DNA of 62,468 bases from Nocardiopsis sp. CNT312 (GCF_000515115.1 NZ_AZXF01000030.1:454-62921), one strand, 5' to 3'; positions 16,733 through 27,571 are shown, counted from the stretch's first letter. The notes: generated from the sequence alone by a model not told the origin. Program-made: numbers and translations.

Positions 16733-18171
16733 GCGCCGCGCGCCGGCGCCCGATCCCGCACGGCCTCCTGCGGCGCCCCCGGGACTGGCGGCTGGGCACC
16801 CGTTTCGCCGCACTGTTCGCGCTCGTGGCCGCCGCGACCGTCGTCCTCGTGGGCGCCCTCGCCTACTCGACCGCGGCCTCCCTCATCCGGGCCGACGCCC
16901 AGGGGGAGTTCGACGGCACGGTGCGGCAGCTGTCCGACGAACTCGTGGCCGGATACGAGTCCGGTGCGGCCGAGGCGGTCGGCTCCAGGCTCCTCATCAC
17001 CTCCAGCGAACGCTTCCAGGCCCAGTACCTGAGCCCCGACGGTGAACGCCGGGTCCCGCCCGCCGACCTCGACCACGTGGTCGTCGCCCCCCTCACCGAC
17101 CGGGACCTGGAGATCGCCGGATCCGGGGAGCCCGGTGTGCACGAGACGCGCGAGGTGACCGTGGCCGGCCGCACCTTCCGGCTGGCGACGGTCTCCATCG
17201 GCGGTGGCGGCGGTGCCGTCCAGTTGCTCCAGCCGCTGTCCCCGACCGAGCAGATCATCGACCGGCTCGCCACCCAGATCCTGTGGGCCGGGGCGCTGGT
17301 GGCGCTGGCCGCCGCGGGCACCGGCTGGCTCATGGGCCGCCACACCACGCGCCGCCTGGTCCGCCTCACCGAGGCCGCCGAGTACGTCAGCTCCACGGGC
17401 CGGCTCGACACGGTCACCCCGGAGCGGGGCGGGGCCGACCGCGACGAGGTGGGCCGCCTCGGCAGCGCCTTTGACGCCATGCTCGCCCGCCTCGCCCGGT
17501 CCAAGGAGGAGCAGCGCAGGCTGGTGCAGGACGCCGCTCACGAACTGCGCACCCCTTTGACCAGCCTGTACACGAACGTCCAGATCCTGGACCGGGTGGA
17601 CCGGCTCAGCCCTGAGGCGCGCGGACGGCTCATCGACGACCTGCGCGGTGAGACGCGCGAGCTCACCTCCCTGGTCAACGAACTCGTGGGGCTGGCCACC
17701 GGCGAGCGGGAGGACGAGCCCCGCAGCGCGGTGGAGCTGCGCGGGGTCGCCGAGCGCGTCGCGGCCAGGACCCGCAGGCGCACCGGGCGCGCGATCGTCG
17801 TGGACGCGGACGACAGTGTGGTCTGGGGGCGTCCGGGGGCCCTGGAGCGCGCGGTCGCCAATCCGGTGGAGAACGCCGCCAAGTTCGACGCCGAGGGCAC
17901 GGAACCCATCGAGATCAGGGTCCGGAACGGGGCGGTGGAGGTCCTCGACCGGGGGCCGGGGATCGGCCCGGACGAGCTGGGCCGGGTCTTCGACCGGTTC
18001 TACCGGGCCACGGAGGCGCGCGCCCTGCCCGGTTCGGGGCTCGGTCTGGCCATGGTCCGCGACATCGCGCTCGACCACGGGGGCACGGTGTCCGCCCGCA
18101 ACCGGGAGGGAGGTGGCGCGGTCGTCGGGTTCGCGCTGCCGCTGCACCCACCGCCGGAGCGGGACGACTGA
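16729..18171 (+). CDS. mprB: sensor histidine kinase, MprB-like
   Basis: 480 residues. First helix at about 22-46, an extracytoplasmic sensor of about 140 residues, second helix near 185-205, then HAMP, HisKA with phospho-accepting His271 in DAAHELRTPL, and a HATPase domain with NPVENAAKF, DRGPGIG and GSGLGLAM. The N-box is slightly altered from the usual LxNAxKY but keeps the Asn. Start GTG overlaps the stop of mprA, so both are made together. A serine protease of the MprAB-regulated HtrA/PepD type lies convergently next to it, matching the mycobacterial envelope-stress grouping. Confidence 0.88.
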   Translation: MSAARRRPIPHGLLRRPRDWRLGTRFAALFALVAAATVVLVGALAYSTAASLIRADAQGEFDGTVRQLSDELVAGYESGAAEAVGSRLLITSSERFQAQYLSPDGERRVPPADLDHVVVAPLTDRDLEIAGSGEPGVHETREVTVAGRTFRLATVSIGGGGGAVQLLQPLSPTEQIIDRLATQILWAGALVALAAAGTGWLMGRHTTRRLVRLTEAAEYVSSTGRLDTVTPERGGADRDEVGRLGSAFDAMLARLARSKEEQRRLVQDAAHELRTPLTSLYTNVQILDRVDRLSPEARGRLIDDLRGETRELTSLVNELVGLATGEREDEPRSAVELRGVAERVAARTRRRTGRAIVVDADDSVVWGRPGALERAVANPVENAAKFDAEGTEPIEIRVRNGAVEVLDRGPGIGPDELGRVFDRFYRATEARALPGSGLGLAMVRDIALDHGGTVSARNREGGGAVVGFALPLHPPPERDD

Positions 18172-18195
18172 CCGCCGTCCGCGCCGCGGCGGGAA

Positions 18196-18244
18196 CGCGC
18201 GAGGGGACGGCCGGCCCCCGTGGCCGCGGCCGTCCCCTCGCGCG
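18196..18244. terminator. bidirectional terminator between mprB and htrA
   Basis: Perfect 18-base inverted repeat: left arm 18196-18213, right arm 18227-18244, loop of 13 bases, core GAGGGGACGG. It lies between convergent genes and can end both transcripts. Confidence 0.8.
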
Positions 18245-18262
18245 CGGGTCGGTGAGGCGGGA

Positions 18263-19924
18263 TCAGTTCCCGTCCTCGCCCGAGCGGACGGAGGAGGAGG
18301 TCTGCTCCCCGAGTGTCACCGTCACCTCCTGCTCCTCCCCCGAACCCTGCTTGAGCACCTCGAAGGTCACCTCGTCGCCGGGCCGGTGCGACCGGATCAG
18401 GGCGATCAGCTGGTCCGGTGAGGTCACGACCTCGCCGTCCACACCCACGACGACGTCCCCGGCCTCGATCCCGGCCCGGTCGGCGGCACCGCCCTCGCTG
18501 ACCTCGACGACCGTCGCCCCACCGGTGTTGCTTCCGGTGATGGTCGCCTCGATCGCGGAGTAGGTGGCGCTGCCCTCCTCGATGAGCTGTTCGGCGATGG
18601 GGCGGACGTGGTTGATGGGGATGGCGAAGCCCAGGCCCACCGAACCGCTCTCCTCCGAGAGACCGGCGATCGCGGTGTTGATCCCGATCACCTCGCCGTT
18701 CAGGTTCACCAGCGGCCCGCCGGAGTTGCCGGGGTTGATCGCCGCGTCGGTCTGGATCGCGTTGATCACGGTGGAGGTCTGGCCGACGGCGCTCTCGATC
18801 ACGCCCGTGTTGACCGGCCGGTCGAGCGCGCTGACCACGCCGGAGGTCACCGTGCCCGACAGGCCCAGCGGCGATCCGATCGCGACCACGTCGCCGCCCA
18901 CGCCCACCTGGTCGGAGTCGCCGAGGGTCGCGGCCTGGAGGCCGGTGCGCCCCTCCGCCTGGATCACCGCGATGTCGGAGACGGTGTCCGAACCCAGGAC
19001 CCGCGCGGTCGCCGTCGTGCCGTCGTTGAACTGCACCTGGAGGGGGCCGCCGCTCTGGGTGGCGGCCTCCACGACGTGCGCGTTGGTGAGGATCTCGCCG
19101 TCGGAGGAGATGATCACGCCGCTGCCGCTCCCGTTGACGGTCTGGATGGAGACGACGCTGGGGAGGACGGCCTCGGCGACGGCTCCGACCTCGCCCTCGG
19201 TGGGCGTGGTGCCCTGCTCGCTGGTGAGCGAGCTGATCGACCCTCCGCCGGGCAGCAGGTAGGCGGTGCCCACGGCCGCGATCGGGCCGACCACGAGGCT
19301 GGTGGCCAGCGCGGTGATCGCGGCGACGGCGACGACCCGTCCGCGGCCGCTCGACCCGCCGCGGGGGGCGGGCGGGGCTGGAGGGCCGTAGGGCGGCTGA
19401 CCGCCGCTGAACCCGGGGTGGCCGCCCGGGGCGAAGGTGCCCGTCTCGCCCCCCTGCGGATACTGCCCGGGGGTGCCGTGCGGCGGGTACGGTCCGCCGG
19501 GGCCGTTCTGGTACGGGCCGTACGGCTGGCCCGGTTGGCCGTACTGGCCGGCGCGGTCCTGGCTCCAGCCGGGTGCGTGCGCCGCTCCGGGCGGCGGGTA
19601 GGTGTAGGGGGCCTGCCCGGCCCCCTCGGGGTCCGCCGCCCAGCCGCGGGGCTCCGGTCCCTGGCCGGTGGGGGCGAACCGTGGTCCGCTCTCCGCCCGG
19701 TCACCGGCCCCGACAGGGGGCTCTCCCGAGGTCGCCTCCCCGGTCGTTCCGGTCCCGGCTGGCTGCTCACGCGGTGTTTCTGGGCTGGCCTCGGTGTCGT
19801 CGAACCGGGGGGAGTGCCCCTGCGCCCCGGCGGCGGCCTCGCGCTGATCCGGGGCCTGGGCGGGGCGCTGGTCGGGAGCGCCGTCCCCGTCCGCCTGGCC
19901 TGCACTCGGTTCGTTGGGGTTCAA
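18263..19924 (-). CDS. membrane-anchored HtrA/PepD-type serine protease with PDZ domain
   Basis: 553 residues. A long Pro/Gly/Tyr/Gln-rich cytoplasmic N-terminus (about 195 residues) precedes one helix (198-224). The outside part is a trypsin-like domain with His283 (TNAHVV), Asp317 (VSDIAVIQ) and Ser401 (NPGNSGGP), then a PDZ domain near 450-540 (GIEAGDVVVGVDGE). It would degrade or refold damaged envelope proteins. The TTG start is supported by CGGAGG five bases upstream. Convergent with mprAB; in mycobacteria pepD is an MprA target, so regulation by the adjacent system is likely but not shown here. Confidence 0.88.
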   Translation of the reverse strand: MNPNEPSAGQADGDGAPDQRPAQAPDQREAAAGAQGHSPRFDDTEASPETPREQPAGTGTTGEATSGEPPVGAGDRAESGPRFAPTGQGPEPRGWAADPEGAGQAPYTYPPPGAAHAPGWSQDRAGQYGQPGQPYGPYQNGPGGPYPPHGTPGQYPQGGETGTFAPGGHPGFSGGQPPYGPPAPPAPRGGSSGRGRVVAVAAITALATSLVVGPIAAVGTAYLLPGGGSISSLTSEQGTTPTEGEVGAVAEAVLPSVVSIQTVNGSGSGVIISSDGEILTNAHVVEAATQSGGPLQVQFNDGTTATARVLGSDTVSDIAVIQAEGRTGLQAATLGDSDQVGVGGDVVAIGSPLGLSGTVTSGVVSALDRPVNTGVIESAVGQTSTVINAIQTDAAINPGNSGGPLVNLNGEVIGINTAIAGLSEESGSVGLGFAIPINHVRPIAEQLIEEGSATYSAIEATITGSNTGGATVVEVSEGGAADRAGIEAGDVVVGVDGEVVTSPDQLIALIRSHRPGDEVTFEVLKQGSGEEQEVTVTLGEQTSSSVRSGEDGN

Positions 19925-20085
19925 CTCAGCCTCCGACTTGCGGGACGATGCCTACTGACGGGATCCATGATGGTTCGCGCGGGTGAGAACAGGGTGAGAG
20001 ACCGATATACCAGGGTTTCGAGTCCCTGCCGTCCCGGTGCGCGTGGGGCCCGGGCGGCCACCGACCCCCGTGTCTCGCATATGCA

Positions 20086-20120
20086 CCATCTGTGATGGAA
20101 ACATACCTCCCCCGTATAAA
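20086..20120 (+). promoter_or_regulatory. promoter of the NarL-type regulator with overlapping inverted repeat
   Basis: TGTGAT (20091-20096), an 18-base spacer and TATAAA (20115-20120) form a plausible sigma-70-type promoter. An inverted repeat CCATC-TGT-GATGG (20086-20098) overlaps the -35, a position suited to a repressor or autoregulator. A ribosome site AGGAAGG and a TTG start follow. Confidence 0.5.
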
Positions 20121-20144
20121 AGCGGCGCACAGGAAGGGCAGACC

Positions 20145-20750
20145 TTGATCAAGATCGTTCTGGCCGATGACGAGCACCTGGTCCGCGGGGCGATCGCCGC
20201 GCTGCTGGGCCTGGAGGAGGACCTCGGCGTCGTCGCCGAGGTCGGCCGGGGCGACCTGGTGGGCGACGCCGTCCTGGAACAGGGGGCCGACATCGCGGTT
20301 CTGGACATTGAGATGCCGGGCCTCACCGGGCTGGAGGCGGCGGTCTCACTGAAGGAGCGGGCACCGCACTGCGGCGTGCTCATCCTCACCAGCTTCGCCC
20401 GTCCGGGCTACCTGCGCCGCGCCCTGGCCTCCGGCGCCCGCGGCTTCCTGGCCAAGGACGCCCCCGTCGACCAGTTGGCCGGCGCCATCCGCCGCGTGCA
20501 CGGGGGCGGGCGCTACATCGACACCGACCTCGCCGCCGCCGCGATGGCCGGCGGGGAGAGCCCCCTCACCGAGCGCGAGGCCGAGGTGCTGCGCGCGGCC
20601 TCCGACGGGGCCACCGTCGCCCGGATCGCCCGAGCCCTGCACCTGACCGAGGGGACCGTGCGCAACTACCTGTCCAACGCCATCGGCAAGACCGGCGCGG
20701 AGAACCGGATGGCCGCCATCCGCACCGCCCAGGACATGGGCTGGCTCTGA
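20145..20750 (+). CDS. NarL/FixJ-type response regulator, DesR-like, orphan
   Basis: 201 residues. The receiver has DDEH, phospho-acceptor Asp54 (AVLDIEMPG) and Lys in GFLAKDAP; the LuxR-type helix-turn-helix is near the C-terminus (LTEREAEVLRAASDG). It resembles the DesR group that usually sits beside a membrane kinase controlling lipid desaturation, but no kinase of that type adjoins it here. The TTG start is supported by AGGAAGG and TATAAA upstream. The partner kinase may be elsewhere, or input may come from the OsaA-like kinase next door; that is speculation. Confidence 0.85.
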   Translation: MIKIVLADDEHLVRGAIAALLGLEEDLGVVAEVGRGDLVGDAVLEQGADIAVLDIEMPGLTGLEAAVSLKERAPHCGVLILTSFARPGYLRRALASGARGFLAKDAPVDQLAGAIRRVHGGGRYIDTDLAAAAMAGGESPLTEREAEVLRAASDGATVARIARALHLTEGTVRNYLSNAIGKTGAENRMAAIRTAQDMGWL

Positions 20751-20771
20751 GGACCCGCGGCCGGGAGCGGC

Positions 20772-22970
20772 TCACAGCAGGCGCAGCACCATCATCGCGG
20801 TGTCGTCGGTGTGCCCGCCCGGGGCGTACTCCTCCAGCTCGCGGTCGATCCTGCTGATCACCGCCTGCGCGGTCAGACCGGAGCAGCCGGAGAAGATCTT
20901 CATCAGGCCCTCGTCCCCGAGCATGTCGGAGTTGCTGCGCCGCTCGGTCACACCGTCGGTCACCGCCAGGACCACCTCGCCGGGGCGCAGGTCCACGCTC
21001 TCGTTCGAGAACTCCACGTCCTCGAACGCGCCCAGCAGCGGCTGGGAGGCACCGAACGCCGCCACCTCACCCCTCGGGTTGAGCCGCATCGGCAGCGGGT
21101 GCCCGGCCGACACCATCCGCAGCCGGATACCGCCCTCGGGGCCGGCGATGGGGGACAGCTCCCCGTACAGCATCGTCAGAAAGCGGGTGGAGGTGTTCTC
21201 CTCCAGGATCGCCATGTTCAGCCGCTGCATGATGTAGGCGGGGGAGAAGCCCTCCTTGGCCAGCGCACGCAGCGTGTGCCGCGCCAGTCCGGTGATCGCC
21301 GCCGCCTCGGGTCCCGTCCCGCACACGTCCCCGACCGCGAAGCACCACCGGCCGTTGGCGGCGAACACGTCGTAGAAGTCGCCGCCGACCACGTTCTTCT
21401 CGTCCGCCGGCCGGTAGAACACCGCGTGGTCCACGCCGGGGATCACCGGCTCCTTCTCCTTCGCGGGCAGGAGGCTGCGCTGGAGGGCGTCGCTCATCGC
21501 GGCCTGTCGCTCGTGCAGCCGGGCGCTCTCCATCGCCGAGGCCACCCGGCTGCTCAGGTCGTCGGTCACGTCGACCTCGTCACGGGTGAAGTCCTCCGAC
21601 TCGTGCTTGCCGACCGTCATCCACCCCAGGACACGGCCGTGCGCGACCAGCGGCACGCTGATGGCTGGTCCGTGGGCGAGTTCGCGGACGAGCTCCTCGC
21701 CCAGCCCCTCCTTGGACAGCTCCGCCGGGGTCCACAGGGGGGTCGGGTTGAGCTGCTCGCGCGGGTGCACGTCCGACAGCAGGCCGCGGAGGATGTCGTT
21801 GAGCTTCTCGTCGCCGTGCGCCACGTGCGCCAACTGGAAAGCGCCCAGTTCGTTGGTGGTGTGGATGGCGCACCATCGTCCCAGGCGCGAGGTGATGAGT
21901 TGTGCGGCCAGCGCACCGGTCATGCGCTCGTCCAGGGTTCCTGCCAGCAGGTCGCTCGCCTCCGCGAGGAAGCTGAGCGAGGCCCTGCGGCCCCGCTCCA
22001 CCTCGGCCAGCCGGGCGCGCTCCACGGGCAGCGCGATGCGGTCCGCGCCGTCCTGGAGGCGCTGCGAAGACGTAGGGCCAAAGTGCCGGGTGCGTTTGGA
22101 GGCCACGCCCAGCAGCCCCGTCACCCGGCCGTCCACGATGAGCGGAGCGGTCACCAGGGAGCGCATCCCGGCACGGGAGAGCCGGCCCCGGTGGGCGCGC
22201 GCGATCATCAGATCGTCGTTGATCACCGGGCCCGGTTCCGGCGCCGCCGACGGGAAGGTCTCCTCGGTGCGCACCCGCAGCGGGCGCCAGGGCCCGCCGT
22301 GGGTCAGACCGACCGCGCAGCGCACCTCCCACATGGTCTCGTCCGAGGTGGCCAGGGTGATGTAGGCCGCGTCCCCGCCCAGGGCGACGGCCGCGGTCTC
22401 CACGGTCCGCTCCAGCAGTTGCGGCAGGCTCAGCCGCGACCTCAGGGCGGTATCCAGCGACGACCACGTGCTGGGGCGGGCGGGACGCTCCGGGGCCCGG
22501 CGGGTCGGCGGGGACTCCAGGGAGGCGCGGCCCGGCGCGGAGCCGCGGGGGCCGTCCGGGACGCGGAACCACACCGCCTTGTCCTCGTGCCCGTAGCTCA
22601 CGCCCCAGCTGGAGGCGATGGCCGAGGCCAGGGCCAGGCCGAGGCCGCCGCCGCGGGAGTTGTCCGGGGGAGCGGAGGCGTCCACCCGCAGGGGGCCCGC
22701 CTGCGGAACGGTGCCGCGGGGCACCGCGTCGGTCACCATCACCTCGATCTGGCCGTCCGCCCGGCGGAGGGCGACCTCCAGCGGCGAACGGGCATGGATC
22801 ACGGCGTTGGTGACCAGTTCGCTGACGAGCAGGACCACGTCGTCGAGCGGCTCCCGCACCCCCCAGGCCAACAGGCGCGCGTGGACGAACTCCCGAGCCG
22901 CCGCCGCGCTTTCCGGGGCGGGCGGGAACACGTGCCGGGTGGCCTTGGACGTGTCGTCTGGTGCAGACAA
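20772..22970 (-). CDS. osaC: OsaC-like protein: RsbW-type kinase, GAF and SpoIIE/PP2C phosphatase domains
   Basis: 732 residues from a TTG at 22970 (GAAGGA about ten bases before). Order: RsbW-like HATPase (about 1-125; SELVTNAVIHA, GGGLGLALA), a GAF region (about 165-320), a second GAF-like region (about 330-490), and a SpoIIE/PP2C phosphatase (about 515-730; GGDFYDVF, AVGDVCGTG, TDGVTE). Streptomyces OsaC has this architecture and binds the osmotic stress sigma factor SigB to switch its response off. As in S. coelicolor, it is divergent from the osaA-osaB pair. A longer start at 23150 is possible but would cover the shared promoter. The symbol rests on architecture plus gene order. Confidence 0.8.
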   Translation of the reverse strand: MSAPDDTSKATRHVFPPAPESAAAAREFVHARLLAWGVREPLDDVVLLVSELVTNAVIHARSPLEVALRRADGQIEVMVTDAVPRGTVPQAGPLRVDASAPPDNSRGGGLGLALASAIASSWGVSYGHEDKAVWFRVPDGPRGSAPGRASLESPPTRRAPERPARPSTWSSLDTALRSRLSLPQLLERTVETAAVALGGDAAYITLATSDETMWEVRCAVGLTHGGPWRPLRVRTEETFPSAAPEPGPVINDDLMIARAHRGRLSRAGMRSLVTAPLIVDGRVTGLLGVASKRTRHFGPTSSQRLQDGADRIALPVERARLAEVERGRRASLSFLAEASDLLAGTLDERMTGALAAQLITSRLGRWCAIHTTNELGAFQLAHVAHGDEKLNDILRGLLSDVHPREQLNPTPLWTPAELSKEGLGEELVRELAHGPAISVPLVAHGRVLGWMTVGKHESEDFTRDEVDVTDDLSSRVASAMESARLHERQAAMSDALQRSLLPAKEKEPVIPGVDHAVFYRPADEKNVVGGDFYDVFAANGRWCFAVGDVCGTGPEAAAITGLARHTLRALAKEGFSPAYIMQRLNMAILEENTSTRFLTMLYGELSPIAGPEGGIRLRMVSAGHPLPMRLNPRGEVAAFGASQPLLGAFEDVEFSNESVDLRPGEVVLAVTDGVTERRSNSDMLGDEGLMKIFSGCSGLTAQAVISRIDRELEEYAPGGHTDDTAMMVLRLL

Positions 22971-23209
22971 GACCGGGGTGTCCTTCGTCGCTGGGCGTGG
23001 GCGGCGGTGGAAAGGGCCGCTAGTGCCACGATACGCGGGCCGGGGGGACTGGAGGGTCCCCGCGGCAGGGCACGGGCGGCCCGTCCCCAGCGAATTGCGT
23101 CGAACCCGACTGTGCGGGGGCCGGAGCCGGTTAGTGTAAGTGACCGACACATCCGTTTCGTGGACGCGCGCACGGGGCCGTGGTGGACCACACCAGGTTG
23201 GAGAGTTCG

Positions 23210-26200
23210 ATGCCGGAGGCGACGAGGGAACTGGCCGAGGAACAACTCGACGAGATCCTCAGTGCCCTGTACCGCATGCGGGACGGCGACTTCAGCGTGC
23301 GTCTGCGCGCACGCGGCAACGGCAGGATCCGGGAGATCGTCTCGGTCTTCAACGAGGTGGTCGACCACAGCGAGCAGCTCAGCAGCGAGTTGCAGCGCGT
23401 CGGCGACGTCGTCCGCAACGAGGGGCGGCTGCACGAGCGGGTCGCGGTCAACCCCTCCCGCGGTGCCTGGGGCGAGAGCGCCCGAGCGCTCAACGACCTG
23501 CTCGACGAGGTCGCTGAACCGGTGACCGACGTCGCCGGGGTCCTCGACTCCGTCGCCGAGGGCGAGCTCAGCCGCCGCGCCTCCACCGAGGGGCGCAGCG
23601 GCGAACTCAAGGGCGACCTGCTGCGCCTGGCCACCACCGTGAACCGGATGGCCGGGCAGATGAGCGACTTCACCGAGCAGGTGACCCGGGTGGCGCGCGA
23701 GGTGGGCACGGAGGGCAAGCTCGGCGGCCAGGCCAGGGTCCAGGGGGTCTCGGGCACCTGGCGCGAGGTGACCGAGTCGGTCAACCAGATGGCCTCCCGC
23801 CTCACCAACCAGGTGCGGGACATCTCCCAGGTGACGACGGCGGTCGCCCGGGGCGACCTGACCAAGAAGATCACCATCGACGTCCAGGGCGAGATGCTCG
23901 ACCTCAAGGACACCGTGAACACGATGGTGGACCAGTTGTCCACGTTCGCCGACGAGGTCACCCGGGTGGCGCGCGAGGTGGGCACCGAGGGCAAGCTCGG
24001 CGGCCGCGCCAACGTGCGCGGGGTCCAGGGCACCTGGAAGGATTTGACGGAGAACGTCAACTCCATGGCGGACAACCTCACCAACCAGGTGCGGGACATC
24101 TCCCAGGTGACGACGGCGGTCGCCCGGGGCGACCTCACCCGCAAGGTCGAGGTGGACGTCCAGGGCGAGATGCTGGCCCTGAAGAACACCGTGAACACGA
24201 TGGTCGACCAGCTGGACTCCTTCGCCGACGAGGTGACCCGGGTGGCCCGTGAGGTGGGCACCGAGGGCAAGCTCGGCGGCCGGGCCAACGTCAAGGGCGT
24301 GTCGGGCATCTGGAAGGACCTGACCGACAACGTCAACTCCATGGCCAACAGCCTCACCTACCAGGTCCGCAACATCTCGCAGGTGACCACCGCCGTCGCC
24401 GAGGGTGACCTGAGCAAGAAGATCACCGTGGACGCCCAGGGCGAGATGCTCGACCTCAAGGACACCATCAACACGATGGTCGACCAGCTGGACTCCTTCG
24501 CCGGCGAGGTCACGCGTGTGGCGCGCGAGGTGGGCACCGAGGGCAAGCTGGCCGGCCAGGCCCACGTGCGCGACATCTCCGGGGTCTGGAAGGACCTGAC
24601 CGACAACGTCAACTCCATGGCCAACAACCTCACCTACCAGGTGCGGCAGATCTCCATGGTCACGCGCGCGGTGGCCGCCGGCGACCTGACCAAGAAGGTC
24701 ACGGTCAACGCCAAGGGCGAGATCCTGGAGCTGAAGGAGACCATCAACGTGATGGTCGACCAGCTCTCCGCCTTCGCCGACGAGGTGACCCGGGTGGCGC
24801 GCGAGGTGGGTACGGAGGGCAAGCTCGGCGGCCGGGCCAACGTCAAGGGCGTGTCGGGCATCTGGAAGGACCTGACGGAGAACGTCAACTCGATGTCGCA
24901 CAACCTCACCACGCAGGTGCGCAACATCTCCGAGGTCACGACCGCGGTGGCCGCCGGCGACCTCACGAAGAAGATCGATGTCAACGCCCAGGGCGAGATC
25001 CTGGAACTCAAGACCACCGTGAACACGATGGTCGACCAGCTGGACTCCTTCGCCAGCGAGGTCACGCGCGTGGCCCACGAGGTGGGAAGCCGGGGCCAGT
25101 TGGGCGGCCAGGCCCGAGTCGAGGGAGTCTCGGGTACGTGGCGCCAGCTCACCGACAGTGTGAACGGCCTGGCCGGGAACCTCACCACCCAGGTGCGTGC
25201 GATCGCCGAGGTCGCCAACGCCGTGGCCAAGGGCGACCTGACCCGCAACATCCAGGTCGACACCCGAGGCGAGATGGAGGAGCTCAAGGCCAACATCAAC
25301 CTGATGGTGTCGAATCTGCGCGAGACCACGGAGACGCAGCGCGACGCCGACTGGCTCAAGTCCAACCTCAACCGCATCTCCGGCCACATCCAGGGCCACC
25401 GGGACCTGCACGAGCTGGCACGCCTGATCATGACCGAGGTGACCCCGCTGGTGAAGGCCCAGCACGGCGCCTGCTACCTGCCCGAGGACCAGGGGGACGA
25501 GGACGTCTTCCGGCTCTACGCGGGCTTTGGCTGCACCCCCGACGAGCCCAGACGCCGGGTCCGCAAGGGGGTCGGCCTGGCGGGCGAGGCACTGGAACAG
25601 CAGGTCGAGCAGCAGGTCGGCAACCTCCCCTCGGGCTACGTCAACGTGCGGTCGGGGCTGGGGGAGGCCGAGCCCGGGTACCTGTACATCCTGCCGATCG
25701 TCTCCGAGGAGCGCTCGCTGGGCGTCCTGGAGTTCGCCGCCTACACCGAGTTCCGCGAGATCCACAAGAACTTCCTGCGCCAGCTCGGCTCCCTGATCGG
25801 GACCACGATCAACACCATCCTGGCCAACAACCAGACGGAGTACCTGCTCGAACAGTCCGAGCAGCTCGCCGGCCAGTTGCGGGAACGGTCCAACGAGCTC
25901 CAGCGCCAGCAGGAGGAGCTGCGCGGCAAGAACGCCGAGCTCCGGCAGAAGGCCACCCAGTTGGCCAACCAGAACCGCGCCATCGAACTCCAGAACCAGC
26001 AGATCCAGCGCTCCAGGGACGCCCTGGAGGAGCGTGCCCACCAGCTCCAGGTCTCCTCAAAGTACAAGTCGGAGTTCCTGGCGAACATGTCGCACGAGCT
26101 GCGCACACCGCTCAACAGCCTGCTGATCCTGGCCCGGCTCCTGGCCGACAACGGCGAAGAGAACCTCTCGCCCAAGCAGGTCGAGTTCGCCCAGACCATC

Positions 26201-27565
26201 CACAAGGCCGGCAGCGACCTGCTCCTGCTCATCGACGAGATCCTCGACCTGTCCAAGGTGGAGGCCGGCCGCGCCGAGGTGCAGCCCAGCGATGTGTCCA
26301 TCGCCCAGCTCGTCGACTACGTCGAGGCCACCTTCCGCCCGGTCACCGGAGAACAGGGGCTCGCCTTTGCGGTCGACGTCTCCCCCGACATCCCCGGCAC
26401 CCTGTGGACGGACGAGCAGCGGCTCCAGCAGATCCTGCGCAACCTGCTCTCCAATGCGGTGAAGTTCACACCGCAGGGCGAGGTGCGGCTGCTCATCGAG
26501 CCCGCCTGGGCCCTCGACGAGGCCGACCTCGACATGTTCTCCGAGAACGAAGAGGTCATCGCGTTCACTGTCGCCGACACCGGCATCGGGATCGCCCAGG
26601 ACAAGCTCCAGGTGATCTTCGAGGCCTTTCACCAGGGCGACGGGGGCACGTCGCGGCGGTTCGGCGGCACCGGCCTGGGGCTGTCCATCAGCCGCAACTT
26701 CGCCCGCCTCCTGGGCGGTGAGATCCGGGTGCAGAGCGTGGTCAACCAGGGGTCCACCTTCACCCTGCTGCTGCCCGTGCGCCTGCCCGAGGACGCCGCG
26801 AGCCGTACCGAGGAGATCACCGGGGTGGACTCGCTGCCGATGCTGGAGGCCGCCAGGAGACGGGAGGCCGCCTACGGCGACGCGTTCGACGAGGACGGCC
26901 GCGGAGCCATCCCCGACGAGGACTTCGACGCGGCCGTCGCCGCGCTCACCGACCTCGGCGGCGAACCGCTGCCGAGCGTGCCGGTGCTCAGAGCCGTCGA
27001 ACTCGCCGACGAGGAGGGGACCGATGTCGGACAGGAAGCCGCCGAGGCCCGGACCGACCCCGAGCGCAGCGCCGTCCTCAACGGTCGGCGGGTGCTCATC
27101 GTCGACGACGACGTACGCAACGTCTTCGCCCTCACCAGCGCGCTGGAGGCCCAGGGGCTGGAGGTGCTGTACGCGGACAACGGGCACTCGGGCATCGCCA
27201 TGCTGGAGGCCAACGAGGACATCGCGCTCGTCCTGATGGACGTGATGATGCCCGAACTGGACGGCAACGCGACGACGCGCGCGATCCGGGACATGCCGCA
27301 GTTCGCCGCCCTGCCGATCATCTCCCTCACCGCCAAGGCGATGCAGGGGGACCGGGAACGCAGCCTGGCGTCCGGAGCCACCGACTACGTCACCAAACCG
27401 GTGGACCTGGACCACTTGCTCGACGTCATGCTCCGCTGGCTGACCGCCGGTCGGGAGGAGACCATCGCCGGGGCGAGCGCCCAGGACGCGGGCGAGACCG
27501 GGGGCCGTGGCCGCACGGACGCCGACGCCTCCGCCCAGTCCGGCCCGAACGAGGACGTGGAGTAG
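23210..27565 (+). CDS. osaA: soluble poly-HAMP hybrid histidine kinase, OsaA-like
   Basis: 1451 residues with no membrane helix, so it senses from the cytoplasm. Order: a long tandem array of HAMP-type units (about 10-710), GAF (about 715-860), a Gln-rich coiled coil (about 877-950), HisKA with His962 ([11 protein letters not shown]), HATPase ([27 protein letters not shown]) and a receiver with Asp1344 ([10 protein letters not shown]). Six units repeat with an exact 276-base period. The architecture recalls fungal group III (Nik1) osmosensors and Streptomyces OsaA. ATG 23210 was chosen for its GGAG site; an in-frame GTG lies at 23180. It is followed after seven bases by osaB. An acidic linker separates kinase and receiver. 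Confidence 0.85.
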   Translation: MPEATRELAEEQLDEILSALYRMRDGDFSVRLRARGNGRIREIVSVFNEVVDHSEQLSSELQRVGDVVRNEGRLHERVAVNPSRGAWGESARALNDLLDEVAEPVTDVAGVLDSVAEGELSRRASTEGRSGELKGDLLRLATTVNRMAGQMSDFTEQVTRVAREVGTEGKLGGQARVQGVSGTWREVTESVNQMASRLTNQVRDISQVTTAVARGDLTKKITIDVQGEMLDLKDTVNTMVDQLSTFADEVTRVAREVGTEGKLGGRANVRGVQGTWKDLTENVNSMADNLTNQVRDISQVTTAVARGDLTRKVEVDVQGEMLALKNTVNTMVDQLDSFADEVTRVAREVGTEGKLGGRANVKGVSGIWKDLTDNVNSMANSLTYQVRNISQVTTAVAEGDLSKKITVDAQGEMLDLKDTINTMVDQLDSFAGEVTRVAREVGTEGKLAGQAHVRDISGVWKDLTDNVNSMANNLTYQVRQISMVTRAVAAGDLTKKVTVNAKGEILELKETINVMVDQLSAFADEVTRVAREVGTEGKLGGRANVKGVSGIWKDLTENVNSMSHNLTTQVRNISEVTTAVAAGDLTKKIDVNAQGEILELKTTVNTMVDQLDSFASEVTRVAHEVGSRGQLGGQARVEGVSGTWRQLTDSVNGLAGNLTTQVRAIAEVANAVAKGDLTRNIQVDTRGEMEELKANINLMVSNLRETTETQRDADWLKSNLNRISGHIQGHRDLHELARLIMTEVTPLVKAQHGACYLPEDQGDEDVFRLYAGFGCTPDEPRRRVRKGVGLAGEALEQQVEQQVGNLPSGYVNVRSGLGEAEPGYLYILPIVSEERSLGVLEFAAYTEFREIHKNFLRQLGSLIGTTINTILANNQTEYLLEQSEQLAGQLRERSNELQRQQEELRGKNAELRQKATQLANQNRAIELQNQQIQRSRDALEERAHQLQVSSKYKSEFLANMSHELRTPLNSLLILARLLADNGEENLSPKQVEFAQTIHKAGSDLLLLIDEILDLSKVEAGRAEVQPSDVSIAQLVDYVEATFRPVTGEQGLAFAVDVSPDIPGTLWTDEQRLQQILRNLLSNAVKFTPQGEVRLLIEPAWALDEADLDMFSENEEVIAFTVADTGIGIAQDKLQVIFEAFHQGDGGTSRRFGGTGLGLSISRNFARLLGGEIRVQSVVNQGSTFTLLLPVRLPEDAASRTEEITGVDSLPMLEAARRREAAYGDAFDEDGRGAIPDEDFDAAVAALTDLGGEPLPSVPVLRAVELADEEGTDVGQEAAEARTDPERSAVLNGRRVLIVDDDVRNVFALTSALEAQGLEVLYADNGHSGIAMLEANEDIALVLMDVMMPELDGNATTRAIRDMPQFAALPIISLTAKAMQGDRERSLASGATDYVTKPVDLDHLLDVMLRWLTAGREETIAGASAQDAGETGGRGRTDADASAQSGPNEDVE
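23681..25336 (+). repeat. six tandem 276-bp units encoding 92-residue HAMP pairs
   Basis: The codons for [14 protein letters not shown] (variants [14 protein letters not shown]) recur at 23681, 23957, 24233, 24509, 24785 and 25061, always 276 bases apart with no insertion or deletion. DNA identity between units is high, most clearly between the second, third and fifth. A more diverged unit precedes the first. Confidence 0.9.
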
Positions 27566-27571
27566 TTCATC

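Noticed and set aside
23681..25336. Possible CRISPR or transposon repeat
   Set aside because: The 276-base units are coding, in frame, without spacers, and encode HAMP domains.
22799..26041. 1080-codon minus-strand frame with Leu/His/Val repeats
   Set aside because: It mirrors the HAMP repeats of the kinase on the other strand; the repetition is inherited from the real gene.
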